The notes under the pieces: model-generated | Told to the model about the DNA's origin: nothing | Seen by the model: only the letters and a program-made list of their open reading frames with translations | The model's database searches: none | Shown here: positions 15,814-26,183 of the stretch, in pieces | Numbering within the stretch: the first letter of the stretch is position 1 | How the letters are laid out: every line of letters begins with the position of its first letter | Origin: Pandoraea oxalativorans | Lineage (GTDB): Bacteria; Pseudomonadota; Gammaproteobacteria; Burkholderiales; Burkholderiaceae | NCBI RefSeq assembly: GCF_000972785.3 | Contig: NZ_CP011253.3 | Coordinates: 3,720,001-3,784,000 of the forward strand | Length of the DNA stretch: 64,000 nucleotides | Direction: 5' to 3' | Program-made: the position numbers and the translations under genes

Positions 15814-16680
15814 ATGGCACACCATCTCGTAAAAATCACCGGCCTGCTGCTTGCAGCCGGCATCATGGCGGGTTGCTCGACCATAAACCAGGGGAGCAGC
15901 AGCGCCAAAACGGCCGCCACCGGATCGGCCGGCGGCGCGAACTCCGAAAACGCTAACCAAACGCTTGAAAAGTGCGATCGCCCGCTGGGCACCATGGCGG
16001 TCATCGAAGACACCTCCGCCCCCTGGTACGGCGTGCTGACCGGCCAATACAAGCTCGGCTCGACCGTGCCGGTGCTCAAGCTGCTCGTCCAGCAGTCGAA
16101 CTGCTTCGTAATCGTTGATCGCGGCCGCGGCATGAACACGATCATGGGCGAACGCGCCCTGCAAGAATCTGGCGAACTGCGCAACAAGTCCAACTTCGGC
16201 AAGGGCACGATGGTCTCCGCCGACTACGCACTGAGCCCGTCGATCACCTTTACGAACAATAACGCCGGCGGTGCCGGTGCCAGCATCGCCGGCCTTCTGC
16301 CCGGCGGCATCGGCGCAGCCATCGGCGCGCTCGCAGGCAGCATGAACTCGAAAGAAGCCAGCACCATGCTGACCGTCATCGATAACCGCTCCAGCGTGCA
16401 GATCGCCGCCGCTGAAGGCAGCGCCACCGCCATGGACTTCGGTGCCCTCGGCCGTATCGTCGGCAGCTCGGCCGGCGGCTCGCTCGGCGGCTACTCGAAC
16501 ACCGCCGAAGGCAAGGTCATCGTGGCAGCGTTCACCGACTCGTATAACAACGTCGTGCGCGCCGTCAAGAACTACAAGCAGCAAACCGTCGCCGGTGGCC
16601 TCGGCACAGGTGGTCAACTCTCCGTCCAGGACGACGACGCACCCGCACCGACCAAGAAGGCCACGCGCAAGAAGAAGTAA
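15814..16680 (+). CDS. CsgG-like outer-membrane lipoprotein
   Basis: Lipoprotein of 288 residues. The signal peptide ends in the lipobox AGC at Cys21 (LLLAAGIMAGCST). The body resembles the CsgG/HfaB family: ECF-like segments VPVLKLLVQQSNCFVIVDRG and the ALQESGELR helix, followed by a glycine-rich transmembrane-like region (GLLPGGIGAAIGALAGSM). The tail is basic (KKATRKKK). CsgG proteins form secretion pores or anchor appendages, but no curli-type genes are nearby, so the substrate is unknown. Monocistronic: a terminator follows 23 bases after the stop. Confidence 0.75.
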   Translation: MAHHLVKITGLLLAAGIMAGCSTINQGSSSAKTAATGSAGGANSENANQTLEKCDRPLGTMAVIEDTSAPWYGVLTGQYKLGSTVPVLKLLVQQSNCFVIVDRGRGMNTIMGERALQESGELRNKSNFGKGTMVSADYALSPSITFTNNNAGGAGASIAGLLPGGIGAAIGALAGSMNSKEASTMLTVIDNRSSVQIAAAEGSATAMDFGALGRIVGSSAGGSLGGYSNTAEGKVIVAAFTDSYNNVVRAVKNYKQQTVAGGLGTGGQLSVQDDDAPAPTKKATRKKK

Positions 16681-16702
16681 TCTCCCTTACGCAATTCGCC
16701 GC

Positions 16703-16744
16703 CCCTCAGACCTGTCTTTTCGGCAGGTTTGAGGGACGGTTTTA
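16703..16744 (+). terminator. Rho-independent terminator
   Basis: Stem CCCTCAGACCTG with CAGGTTTGAGGG (one G-U pair) and a loop TCTTTTCGG, followed by ACGGTTTT. Ends the CsgG-like lipoprotein transcript. Confidence 0.75.
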
Positions 16745-17195
16745 CGTTCGCCTCACCTCGTCTGCGCACTCCCCCTCGGCATTTCACGTCTCGGCGCTCA
16801 ACACCGCACGGTCGCGCTGCCCCAACACCAGGCAATGCCGACGTATTCCATTCGTCCGAACCATTCCGCCGAGTCTCGTCCGCTTCGAGGCTCAAATATT
16901 TTGCCGTCCAGCAAATGGATTGGCCCTGTCGGCAAAGGCAACCGCCCAGCCACGCCCCTCGGCTCCACTATCATTGCGCACGTGCCCTCCCCCCCAAAGT
17001 GCCTAAGTTGCTGCCTACGTTTTTGCCTAAGCCATCGCTTGCGCATCAGCCAAGCCGTTTGCCCGGCCTTTACCTGAGCAATACCTAAGCATTCATCAGC
17101 ACGACCCAGATGTTTCGTAGGTGTTGCGTCGCCGCGCTCGCCGCTCGACCGCGCAATCCCGCTATTCCTCATCCCCTCTCGATGCCAGGATTCGT
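16745..17195. repeat. Gene-free stretch with clustered (A/G)CCTAAG heptamers
   Basis: No gene is supported here. Between 17001 and 17089 five heptamers occur: GCCTAAG 17001, GCCTACG 17013, GCCTAAG 17025 (spaced exactly 12), then ACCTGAG 17072 and ACCTAAG 17083. The spacing near one helical turn, 100-190 bases before the next gene, could mark binding sites for a regulator, but there is no independent support. Confidence 0.35.
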
Positions 17196-18215
17196 ATGAC
17201 GAAGCCTTCGCAGCGCGCTGTCTCGCTTACGACACCCAACGCGGGCAACGCGCCCGCCGCCAGCGCCGTTGCTCACGCCTGGGCTCAGGTCGGCGCAGCG
17301 CTCAGCCCGCATCCAGACTGTCCGCTGCCCAACTGGACCGGGGGCGGCGATACGCTCCATCAACATCTTTTGGTCATCGGCAACGAGCACGACAGCGATC
17401 TGGTCAGTCAGCTCAGGCATCTGGAAGTCGCATCCGCACGCTTCGGCAAGGTCGGTTTTGTCTGCCCGGCGAAAACGCGACGCCTGATCGAATGGTCGAT
17501 GGGGGAGCGCGTCGTCGTGCTATCGCGCATGCCGCGCGACGTATCGGACTGGGACATGCGCTGCGCGCTCGCCTCGCTCGCGCGCACGCTCGGCCCGCAA
17601 GCCGCAAATGCGCACGCCGGACGTCCATTCCTGCGCGTAGCCGCCGTCCCCGCGCGACATTGGCGCGACCGGCTGGCGGCCGCCGCACAGCGCGGCTTCT
17701 GCGTAGGGTTGGCTGGACTGGATGCGATCGACAGCACGGAACTGACGAGTACGTCAGCGAGCGCCTCGGGCCTGACGTCGCTGGCGCCACTGCTGCGCGT
17801 GCCGGGCGTTTCCTGGGTGCCGCTGGGTCAGGAGGAAGATGGGGTATGCAAGGCCATGCCGCCGGAATCGGTCGACTGGATCGACTGGCGCACGGACTGT
17901 GACGATCTGGCCGACGAAGCATCGCTCATCGACAATCTCGATCTGGTGATCGCGCTGGATGCGGAACACGCGCATCTGGCCGAAGGCCTGGGGGTGCCGG
18001 TGTGCTATCTGGGCGCACCGCGAACGTCACGATTGGCGGCGGCGCATCATGACGATCGCTACGATGCGCACTTCAGCGCGGAGCGCCTGAGTTATTTCGC
18101 CGACACGGACGATTTCCGACTGCCGCCCGTCTCCCAAGACTGGCCCCGCACGGTCGACACCGCCGCGAAAGCGCTTCTCGCGATGGCCACCGAGTTTCAG
18201 GGTTGGACTCGCTAA
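17196..18215 (+). CDS. Glycosyltransferase-9-like hypothetical protein
   Basis: Protein of 339 residues from ATG 17196; an upstream in-frame ATG at 17121 would add 25 low-complexity basic residues. The C-terminal third has the pattern DNLDLVIALDAEHAHLAEGL followed by GVPVCYLGAP, close to the donor-binding motif of GT-B family 9 / TPR-linked glycosyltransferases (DLVIavDTavAHLAGALGkPV). The N-terminal part is not recognisable. It lacks TPR repeats. A sugar-transfer role is a guess; nothing nearby supports a pathway. Confidence 0.6.
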   Translation: MTKPSQRAVSLTTPNAGNAPAASAVAHAWAQVGAALSPHPDCPLPNWTGGGDTLHQHLLVIGNEHDSDLVSQLRHLEVASARFGKVGFVCPAKTRRLIEWSMGERVVVLSRMPRDVSDWDMRCALASLARTLGPQAANAHAGRPFLRVAAVPARHWRDRLAAAAQRGFCVGLAGLDAIDSTELTSTSASASGLTSLAPLLRVPGVSWVPLGQEEDGVCKAMPPESVDWIDWRTDCDDLADEASLIDNLDLVIALDAEHAHLAEGLGVPVCYLGAPRTSRLAAAHHDDRYDAHFSAERLSYFADTDDFRLPPVSQDWPRTVDTAAKALLAMATEFQGWTR

Positions 18216-18295
18216 TTCATCAACAAGGCGACAGGGCTGTCAGTACGCGCCACGTCGCCTAGCCGTCGACAAGCTTCAATACGACGCAAAGGACG

Positions 18296-18769
18296 TTAAG
18301 CCGCCCAGCGGTCGCCGACCTGCGCCGTCTTGACCCATTCCATGAACGCTGCGGCTTCCGGCGTATCCGCGGGTGCCGACCAGTCGGCGTAATCCGCCTC
18401 GACGAACGGACGATACGGGCCGTGCTTCACCTCGAAGATCACCGCCCCCGGATCGAGCGACAGCACCGTGTGATGCGTCTTGACCGGGCTTTCGATCACG
18501 CTCGTGTCCTCGCCGAGCACCTTGCGGTCGATCACGACGCCAGCCGCGTCGAACGTCAACACGACAAAACGGCCGCGCAGCGCCGTCAGTAACTCCCACG
18601 TGTGGTGATGCAGATGTGGTCGAATGTACGTGGAAGGCTCCATCGCAATCGCCAGACGCTGAATCGAATCGTCGAGCGATTCATGCAGGTTCTGATTCAT
18701 GCGCGCACGGGGCGATTGCGTGGCTTGTTCGGTCAGCGCGTCGAGCGCGGCAAAGGTCAACGTTTTCAT
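18296..18769 (-). CDS. WbuC-like cupin protein
   Basis: Protein of 157 residues with a cupin fold. The metal-binding motif is visible as RPHLHHHTWELLTALRGRF near residue 60, with the second cupin motif HHTVLSLDPGAVIFEVKHGP near 120. WbuC-family cupins are often found by O-antigen genes, yet here the gene stands alone, so its substrate is unknown. The start at 18769 is chosen because the conserved N-terminus begins MKTLTF; the frame is open much further upstream but overlaps the rpsU terminator. Confidence 0.78.
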   Translation of the reverse strand: MKTLTFAALDALTEQATQSPRARMNQNLHESLDDSIQRLAIAMEPSTYIRPHLHHHTWELLTALRGRFVVLTFDAAGVVIDRKVLGEDTSVIESPVKTHHTVLSLDPGAVIFEVKHGPYRPFVEADYADWSAPADTPEAAAFMEWVKTAQVGDRWAA

Positions 18770-18863
18770 CAGCTTATGTGGGGAACGAGGGATATTCGCG
18801 GCGCGAGGCGGCCAATTGGCTATGCACAGGAGTGTAGCAAACCGGTTCGCTTCGCCTGCCCAT

Positions 18864-18891
18864 AAAAAAACCCGCCGTATGGCGGGTTTTT
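18864..18891 (-). terminator. rpsU terminator
   Basis: AAAAAAACCCGCC / GGCGGGTTTTT hairpin with a TAT loop, 43 bases after the rpsU stop on the minus strand. Confidence 0.88.
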
Positions 18892-18933
18892 CGACTTCGC
18901 ACTGCATTGCGCCTGAACGGCGCAACGGCGTGC

Positions 18934-19146
18934 TTAGTACATCTTCTTCTTCAGGGTCTGGCTGCGCAGACGCTTACGCAGACGGGCCACGGCAGCAGCC
19001 TTCTTGCGCTTGCGTTCAGCCGTCGGCTTTTCGTAAGCAGCGCGTGCCTTGACTTCCTTGATCAGGCCCGTGCCGTCGATAGCGCGGCGGAAACGACGCA
19101 GTGCAACTTCAACGGGTTCACCGTCTTTGATAACGATCTTGGTCAT
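18934..19146 (-). CDS. rpsU: 30S ribosomal protein S21
   Basis: Protein of 70 residues, the typical bS21 length and sequence: starts [20 protein letters not shown] and ends with the basic, Lys/Arg-rich tail ([14 protein letters not shown]). It binds the 16S anti-Shine-Dalgarno region in the small subunit. The frame extends far upstream but the family start is ATG 19146. Here it is monocistronic, with a terminator behind it. Confidence 0.97.
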   Translation of the reverse strand: MTKIVIKDGEPVEVALRRFRRAIDGTGLIKEVKARAAYEKPTAERKRKKAAAVARLRKRLRSQTLKKKMY

Positions 19147-19635
19147 GCAATATCTCGAATAGTGTTTCGGCCCCGAAGAGCCGTAAATTTGATTTACCGC
19201 GCAAAGACGCCATTCCCCGCCCTGCCGGAGATTCCTCCTGCCAGGCGCGACGAACGGACTTGCTACGGACTGCACTACACCACATCCGGCGGGACCGCGA
19301 CTCACCTCCTCTGCGATCTCCCGATTGGCAATCGATACCTGGTATCGCGCCTTCCAGACTGGCTGAACGGTTGATTGATGGCGAAGCGTCACGCTCATCG
19401 TTCGTCAGTGAGCGCCACTTCCCGCAATGCCCATAATTTGGGCAAGGTCGTGATTATACACAGAAAGGGCGTCAGACGCACACATTTTGACGTCCCGCTA
19501 TGTACGACGGACCCGCCAGCACGCTGGAGGAGCCCGCCACCGGCAGGAGACGGCATTCGATATGCCCTCCCCCGCCAGTCAGGTTTGCACTGCCAGGCGG
19601 CGTCGAACGCCGCTCGGATGCAGACAAAAACCGGC
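19147..19635. other. Intergenic region between rpsU and porin
   Basis: Nothing coding is supported. It contains the rpsU promoter side and the downstream end of the porin gene. A hairpin GCGGCGT / ACGCCGC (19597-19613) 23 bases after the porin stop is a possible transcript end, without a clear T run. Confidence 0.45.
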
Positions 19636-20817
19636 TTAGAACTTGTGACGCACGCCGGCGATCAGGGCGATCTGCGACTGCGCGCCGGTGCCCGTCGGCC
19701 CCCCCACGTTGTCGATCGCGGCGACGACAGCGTCACCCGTAGCCCGTTGGTACACACCGTTCAGATAGGTCTCGGTGCGCTTGCTGAACGAGTAAGTCGT
19801 GCCTGCGTTAACCTGGAACCAGCGCGGCTTCGTGCCCTTGCTGATGCCCGACAGTGCCGTCGCGCCGCTCACGCTGCCATCGCTGTAGACGAAGGCCAGC
19901 CCCGCCAGCAGACGCGGCGTGAACTGGTACTTGCCGTTCAGTTCGAAGGTGTTCACGCGAATCGACGATTGATTGACGTAGTTCACCTTGGCGTAGCTGT
20001 ACACGAAGCCGACCGTTGCCGCCTGAATCGCGTACGAAACACCCGCCGCAGCGATGTCGTGCTTGTCGACGGCGCTCGTGTAGAAGATGTCCGTGGCGCT
20101 CGAATAGTCGTTCGAAACCGCGCCGTTGGCGTTGGTCGTGCCCGGGCTGGACAGGTGCATGTAGGCGAGCGCAGCCGTCAGCGGACCGTTGGCATAGCCA
20201 GCGCCGATGCTGAACGCGTTGTTGTTCGAAAAGCCCGTGCCGCCGCCGGTGTTCGGCTGGTTGCTGAAGCCGTACAGTGCGCCGAACGAGAAGCCGCTGT
20301 AGTTCGCGCTCGTGTACTTGATCGAGTTGCTGACGCGGAACGAGTTGTACAGGTTGTCGATGTCGCCGATGTGCGCGCCATATTGCGTGGCCCACTGCTT
20401 GGCCGACGTGATCGGGCTCACGAAGTCGACCACCGAGTCGTACTGTCGACCGATAGAGACCGTGCCTGCCTGTGCGCTTTGCAGACCCACATACGCCTGA
20501 CGACCGAACATGCGGCTGTTTTGCAGCATCGTGCCATTCATCAGGTTAAAGCCGTTCTCCAGCACGAACACGGCCTTCAGCCCGGCGCCCAGATCTTCCG
20601 TGCCCTTCAGGCCCCAACGGTTGCCCTGACCAATACCGCTCACGGCCTGGAAGTTGTGCGCACCCTTGGCGTTCAGGCCGGTGGCAACATTGTTGACGTA
20701 TGCAACGCCCGCGTCGATCACACCGTACAGCGTGACGTTCGTGCTGCTCTGGGCCATTGCCGGGGTGGCAACGGCGAAGCTGGCAGCCGCCAGGACCGTG
20801 AGTTGGAAGCGCTTCAT
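19636..20817 (-). CDS. Gram-negative general porin (OmpC/porin_4 type)
   Basis: Outer-membrane porin of 393 residues. The signal peptide MKRFQLTVLAAASFAVATPA is cut after AMA|Q. The first strand TNVTLYGVIDAGVAYVNN, the motif RWGLKGTEDLGAGLKAVFVL, the loop-3 region (FGRQAYVGLQ, GRQYDSVVDF) and the terminal Phe (GVRHKF) are all characteristic of trimeric 16-strand beta-barrel porins of Burkholderiales. It lets small solutes cross the outer membrane. The start is preceded by AAAGAGGATAAAG. A 460-base upstream region suggests separate regulation. Confidence 0.95.
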   Translation of the reverse strand: MKRFQLTVLAAASFAVATPAMAQSSTNVTLYGVIDAGVAYVNNVATGLNAKGAHNFQAVSGIGQGNRWGLKGTEDLGAGLKAVFVLENGFNLMNGTMLQNSRMFGRQAYVGLQSAQAGTVSIGRQYDSVVDFVSPITSAKQWATQYGAHIGDIDNLYNSFRVSNSIKYTSANYSGFSFGALYGFSNQPNTGGGTGFSNNNAFSIGAGYANGPLTAALAYMHLSSPGTTNANGAVSNDYSSATDIFYTSAVDKHDIAAAGVSYAIQAATVGFVYSYAKVNYVNQSSIRVNTFELNGKYQFTPRLLAGLAFVYSDGSVSGATALSGISKGTKPRWFQVNAGTTYSFSKRTETYLNGVYQRATGDAVVAAIDNVGGPTGTGAQSQIALIAGVRHKF

Positions 20818-21206
20818 CTTTATCCTCTTTGATAGTGGTCTTATATTTTTGTCCCGCCGGTGCGGGCGTCCACTGTCAATGTCGGCTGCCTCGATCTGTG
20901 CGCCGGGGATGCTGCAACCGCATATGCAATGGAGTACTCACCAAATGACACGCGGTGCTTTCCATATGAAGGAAAAGCACCGCGGGTCGTTTGCAAGCGG
21001 GTGCATTCTGACACGCTGGCGACACAATTCGCACGCAAGTGGTGCAATTGCAACACATGAAATAACTGACATATGCGACGTGTGCCGCGAAGGTTTCGGA
21101 CACCGTGATAAGTCGCATCATGTCCGGCAATATCGAGGCGCGCGCGGCAGCGCTGCGACAATTTCAAAGCTCCCACGGCGCTCAGCCACGATTCAACGAC
21201 GCAATG
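20818..21206 (-). promoter_or_regulatory. Porin upstream region with strong hairpin
   Basis: A near-perfect inverted repeat CGCGGTGCTTTCC / GGAAAAGCACCGCG with a 7-base loop lies at 20951-20984, about 135 bases before the porin start. There is no T run on either strand, so it is more likely a leader structure or operator than a terminator. No gene is supported in this stretch. Confidence 0.4.
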
Positions 21207-21239
21207 AAAAACGGCGCATCGCCCTAAGGCATGCGCCGT
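21207..21239 (-). terminator. Terminator of the H1-like gene
   Basis: On the minus strand ACGGCGCATGCC / GGGCGATGCGCCGT (imperfect at the loop end) is followed by TTTTTC, 36 bases after the stop at 21276. Confidence 0.75.
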
Positions 21240-21275
21240 GTTCGGTATCGCTTTCGCCGCGCACGCGGCGCTGAT

Positions 21276-21875
21276 TTAACGAGCCGGAGCTTTGGATGCA
21301 GCCGTCGCCGCGCGCTTACGAGCCGCTGCCGCGACGCCACTGGCCACCGGTTTTGCGACACCGTTCGCCGTTGCAGCACCATTCACCGACTTCGCTGCGA
21401 CGGCCGATTTTGCGGACGCGGTAACTTTCGAGGTGTCTGCCTTCGCTGCCTTGGCAGGTTTGGTCGACTTCGGTGCGCCCTTTCCTGTCACCTTTTCTGC
21501 CTTGGCGGCCTTCACGGGCTTAGTCGGTTTGGCGGGCTTGTGAGCCTTGGCGGCTTTCTCAACCTTCGCAACCTTTGCGGCGTTCGCGCCAGCGCCCACA
21601 GGCTTCGCGGCCGTCTTCGGTGCCGCTTTTGCCGCGGCAGCCAACTCAAGGTCGATGGTGTGTTTGAGGCCTGCGATGACGGGGGCGGCCAGGTCGTCGG
21701 CAAAGTGATCGAACCAGCGCTTGGCCTGCAACAGCTTCTTTCCGCCAAGACGCCGCTTATGATCTTCGTCGCTGGCGAGCACCTTCGCCGAAAGCCGCGC
21801 GCGACCCTTCGAGAGGCGTTCGAGAACGGTGATGATGGTGAACCCGCGATGCGACGTCTTCTGCTCTGCAGACAT
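21276..21875 (-). CDS. Histone-H1-like Lys/Ala-rich protein
   Basis: Protein of 199 residues. The first 85 residues form a folded-looking domain (HRGFTIITVLERLSKGRARL, GGKKLLQAKRWFDHFADDL). The remaining 115 are almost only Ala, Lys, Pro, Thr, Val and Gly with repeated AKA/KPAK motifs, like the tails of histone H1-like bacterial proteins. The start is fixed by AGGAGG five bases before ATG 21875. A nucleic-acid-binding tail is likely; the N-terminal domain is not one I recognise. Tail repeats may vary in length between strains. Confidence 0.7.
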   Translation of the reverse strand: MSAEQKTSHRGFTIITVLERLSKGRARLSAKVLASDEDHKRRLGGKKLLQAKRWFDHFADDLAAPVIAGLKHTIDLELAAAAKAAPKTAAKPVGAGANAAKVAKVEKAAKAHKPAKPTKPVKAAKAEKVTGKGAPKSTKPAKAAKADTSKVTASAKSAVAAKSVNGAATANGVAKPVASGVAAAARKRAATAASKAPAR

Positions 21876-22006
21876 ACTGGCCTCCTGATGTTCCCGCCGC
21901 GCGGCGAGCCCGGATTGGATAGAAGCCACGATCTGAATCACGTGGATGCGCTCGATCCTACCACGCCGCTATCTCCGTGCCAGCAGGCATGCGGCTTCGG
22001 GGCCCT

Positions 22007-23092
22007 TTAGTGTGTGGTCGACGCAACCTCGGGCGGCTCCGGTGCCTGTGCGAAATACTGGACGCTGGCCGGTATTGCGAAGCGAATGCCCTCCTTCAGG
22101 AACGCGCGCATCAGCGCGAGATTGATGTCCTGCTGCAGATCCATATAGAGGTTGTAGTCGGGACTGAGGACGAAATAGACGACCTCGAAGTCGAGCGAAC
22201 TCGCGCCGAATTGCTTGAAGTGAGCGCGGTCGAAGCGTGTCTTGCCGGAGGCTTCCACGGCCTGCCTGACCATTGTCGGCACCATCGCGAGCTTGTCCGG
22301 CACCGTGTGGTACGTCACGCTGAACGCGAAGACGATGCGTCGCTCGGACATGCGTTTGTAGTTGTGCAGCGTGTTCTTGAGCAACTCGGTGTTGCCGCAA
22401 ACGATCTCCTCGCCGCTAAGGCTTCGGATGCGCGTGGTCTTGAGGCCGATCCGCTCGATGGTCCCCGCCACATCGCCAAACACAATGAAGTCACCGACCT
22501 CGAAGGGTTTATCCAGCCCGATCGCGAGCGACGCAAACAGATCGCTCAGCACGTTCTGCACCGCGAGCGCAACGGCCACACCGCCGATCCCGAGACTGGC
22601 GACGAAGGCGGTGATGTTCACACCGAAGTTTGCGAGCATGGCCAGCAGCAACACGGCCCACGCGAGCACGCGCAGCGTCCATGCCGTCATGGTGACGATG
22701 ACGGGATTGTCAGGCACCGTCGCGCGATGCTGCATGCGTCGCGTGGACCAGACGCCCACCGCGCGATTGACCCAGAGCGCGAGTTGCAGACAGAACAACA
22801 CCATCCAGCCGCGGACGATAGCGGTGTCCCATTTGTCACCGAGATCCAGCATCTTCAGGCCGATGAGGAGTGCGGCGAAGAGCAGCACGAAGTGCCGGGT
22901 TGCGCCCAGCACCTCGGCAAACATCCCGGCCGCCTGCGATTGCAGACGCCTCGACAGCGCCCCGAAGCGTCCGAGCGCGAGGCGCAGCACGCCCGTCAGA
23001 ATCCCATAGCTCAGCACCATAGCAACCGCAGCGAACGCCCAGTCGGCAGGCGCCACCCCTTCGAAGGCTCTCAGTGATGTCAGCGTGGTCAT
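22007..23092 (-). CDS. MscS-family mechanosensitive channel
   Basis: Protein of 361 residues with five hydrophobic segments followed by the MscS core. The pore helix ASLGIGGVAVALAVQNVLSD and the beta domain GLDKPFEVGDFIVFGDVAGT are clear, then the cytoplasmic vestibule region. It opens on membrane tension to release solutes after osmotic downshock. ATG 23092 is 12 bases after the AGGAGG core; an ATG at 23104 touches the ribosome site and is unlikely. The ribosome site lies inside a 12-bp hairpin (23106-23137), suggesting control of translation. Confidence 0.92.
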   Translation of the reverse strand: MTTLTSLRAFEGVAPADWAFAAVAMVLSYGILTGVLRLALGRFGALSRRLQSQAAGMFAEVLGATRHFVLLFAALLIGLKMLDLGDKWDTAIVRGWMVLFCLQLALWVNRAVGVWSTRRMQHRATVPDNPVIVTMTAWTLRVLAWAVLLLAMLANFGVNITAFVASLGIGGVAVALAVQNVLSDLFASLAIGLDKPFEVGDFIVFGDVAGTIERIGLKTTRIRSLSGEEIVCGNTELLKNTLHNYKRMSERRIVFAFSVTYHTVPDKLAMVPTMVRQAVEASGKTRFDRAHFKQFGASSLDFEVVYFVLSPDYNLYMDLQQDINLALMRAFLKEGIRFAIPASVQYFAQAPEPPEVASTTH

Positions 23093-23105
23093 CGGCAAAT
23101 GCATC

Positions 23106-23137
23106 CTCCTTCGTCAGGCAAAAGACTGACAAAGGAG
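23106..23137 (-). promoter_or_regulatory. Hairpin sequestering the mscS ribosome binding site
   Basis: Minus-strand RNA CUCCUUUGUCAG (23137-23126), 8-base loop, then CUGACGAAGGAG (23117-23106): twelve pairs with one G-U. The 3' arm contains the Shine-Dalgarno AAGGAGG, which would be hidden when folded. No T run follows, so it is not a terminator. It could act as a thermosensor or protein/RNA-controlled switch. Confidence 0.65.
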
Positions 23138-23380
23138 CAAGCTGCGTGCCGGGCGGACGGTCAGGCGTCCGGTTGACCGGTTCATCGGTTGCCGAAAGCG
23201 GAAAAGTCCGGCGAAATCAGGGGCCTAGCATTGGCGCGCGACGCGTCGGACGCATCGCTCGACGGCAGCGCCTCGCAACGCGCGGTCGCACAGGCATACC
23301 CAATCTTTCAATCAACGGAAGAAATGACAGAGGCGCGCGCGAGATCACATTTACCCCCGCTTACCGATGCTTACCCACGC
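23138..23380. other. Intergenic region upstream of mscS
   Basis: No gene seen. It should contain the mscS promoter and the end of the decayed LysR gene. Confidence 0.4.
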
Positions 23381-23968
23381 TCAACCACCCGCGCTCTCAA
23401 GTCGCTGAAGCTCATCGCCAAATTCGTGGATCAGAGAATCGACCAGTAGCCGAATCCTGGGCGGCACCGGGTTGCCGGGCGCAAATACGACGTAGAGATC
23501 GATGCGCGGCATCGGATGAGAAGGGAGCAAGCGGACCAGTCGCCCCGACGCGACGTCCTCGTCAACGTCCCACGCCGCTTCGCAGGAGATGCCCTCGCCC
23601 GCTAGCGCCCACTCGCGCAACATCGCTCCATCGGCACTGGCCAGCGTGCCGGTGACCTCGACATCCGACAGTCCCCCGTCATGCATGAACCGCCACGTCC
23701 CCTGGACTCGATGACGACGGAACAATCGCAGGCAATTGTGAGTACTTAGGGCTTCCGGCGTAGCCGGGTTGCCGTACCGGTCAAGATAAGACGGCGAAGC
23801 CACCAGCAGCATGTCCGACGAGGCGACTTTGCGCGCGACCATGCCCTCGTCGCCCGGCAAGCCAAAACGCAGCACGACGTCACAGCCGTCGAGCATGTTT
23901 TCAACCCCTGCGTCAGACAGAAACAGCGTGCGCCCGGACTTCTGCTCCTTGCGGTAGCGCTCGTTTGC
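23381..23968 (-). pseudogene. LysR-type regulator, N-terminally truncated
   Basis: About 195 residues of the effector-binding domain of a LysR regulator: LSDAGVENMLDGCDVVLRFG, then SSDMLLVASPSYLDRYGNPA, RLFRRHRVQGTWRF and the C-terminal RIRLLVDSLIHEF. The DNA-binding helix-turn-helix and linker (about 110 residues) are missing; the frame runs directly into a truncated MFS gene on the opposite strand near 23970. It cannot work as a regulator in this form. Confidence 0.85.
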
Positions 23969-23971
23969 ACG

Positions 23972-25391
<1,420 letters not shown>

Positions 25392-26144
25392 ATGACCAAG
25401 CATTTCCGCATCGGCCAGATCGTGCCGAGTTCCAACACCACCATGGAAACCGAGATTCCCGCGATGCTGCGGCTGCGCGAGACGATCCGCCCCGAGCGCT
25501 TCACGTTCCATTCGAGCCGCATGCGGATGAAAAAGGTCGTCAAGGAAGAACTGGCTGCGATGGATGCCGAGTCGGATCGCTGCGCGCTGGAGCTGAGCGA
25601 TGCGCGTGTGGACGTACTCGGGTACGCCTGTCTCGTGGCGATCATGGCAATGGGCCATGGCTATCACCGCGTGTCGCAAAAGCGTTTGACGCAGAAGACC
25701 GTCGAGAACGGTGCGGCCGCGCCCGTACTTACCAGCGCCGGCGCGCTGGTCGATGCGCTGCGCGTCATCCACGCCAGGCGCATCGTGGTGGTGGCGCCGT
25801 ATATGGTGCCGCTCACCGAGTTGGTGGTCGATTACATCCGCAACGAAGGCTTCGAAGTGATCGCGTATCGCGCGCTCGAAATTCCCGACAACCTCGACGT
25901 CGGCCGTCATGATCCGAACCGTTTGCCGGACATCGTCAAGACGCTGCCCTATCAGGATGCCGACGCTATCGTGCTTTCGGCGTGCGTGCAAATGCCGTCG
26001 CTGCCCGCCGTGTCGAAAGTCGAAGCGATGACGGGCAAGCCCGTGATCACCGCAGCCATCGCCACGACCTACGCCATGCTGCGCGAGCTTGATCTCGAAC
26101 CGATCGTGCCGGGCGCCGGGGCGCTGCTCTCCGGCGCTTACTGA
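25392..26144 (+). CDS. nicE: Maleate cis-trans isomerase NicE
   Basis: Protein of 250 residues, the usual length for this enzyme of the Asp/Glu racemase fold. It converts maleate to fumarate, the last step of aerobic nicotinate degradation. The two active-site Cys motifs are seen as LGYACLVAIMAMGHG and VLSACVQMPSLP. The conserved N-terminus RIGQIVPSSNTTMETE fixes the start at ATG 25392. First gene of a likely operon nicE-nicD-nicX-nicF-nicB, 39 bases before nicD. Confidence 0.92.
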   Translation: MTKHFRIGQIVPSSNTTMETEIPAMLRLRETIRPERFTFHSSRMRMKKVVKEELAAMDAESDRCALELSDARVDVLGYACLVAIMAMGHGYHRVSQKRLTQKTVENGAAAPVLTSAGALVDALRVIHARRIVVVAPYMVPLTELVVDYIRNEGFEVIAYRALEIPDNLDVGRHDPNRLPDIVKTLPYQDADAIVLSACVQMPSLPAVSKVEAMTGKPVITAAIATTYAMLRELDLEPIVPGAGALLSGAY

Positions 26145-26183
26145 CAAGTCCCCCCCCTTCCCGACTTTCCCGGAGCGAGCCTC

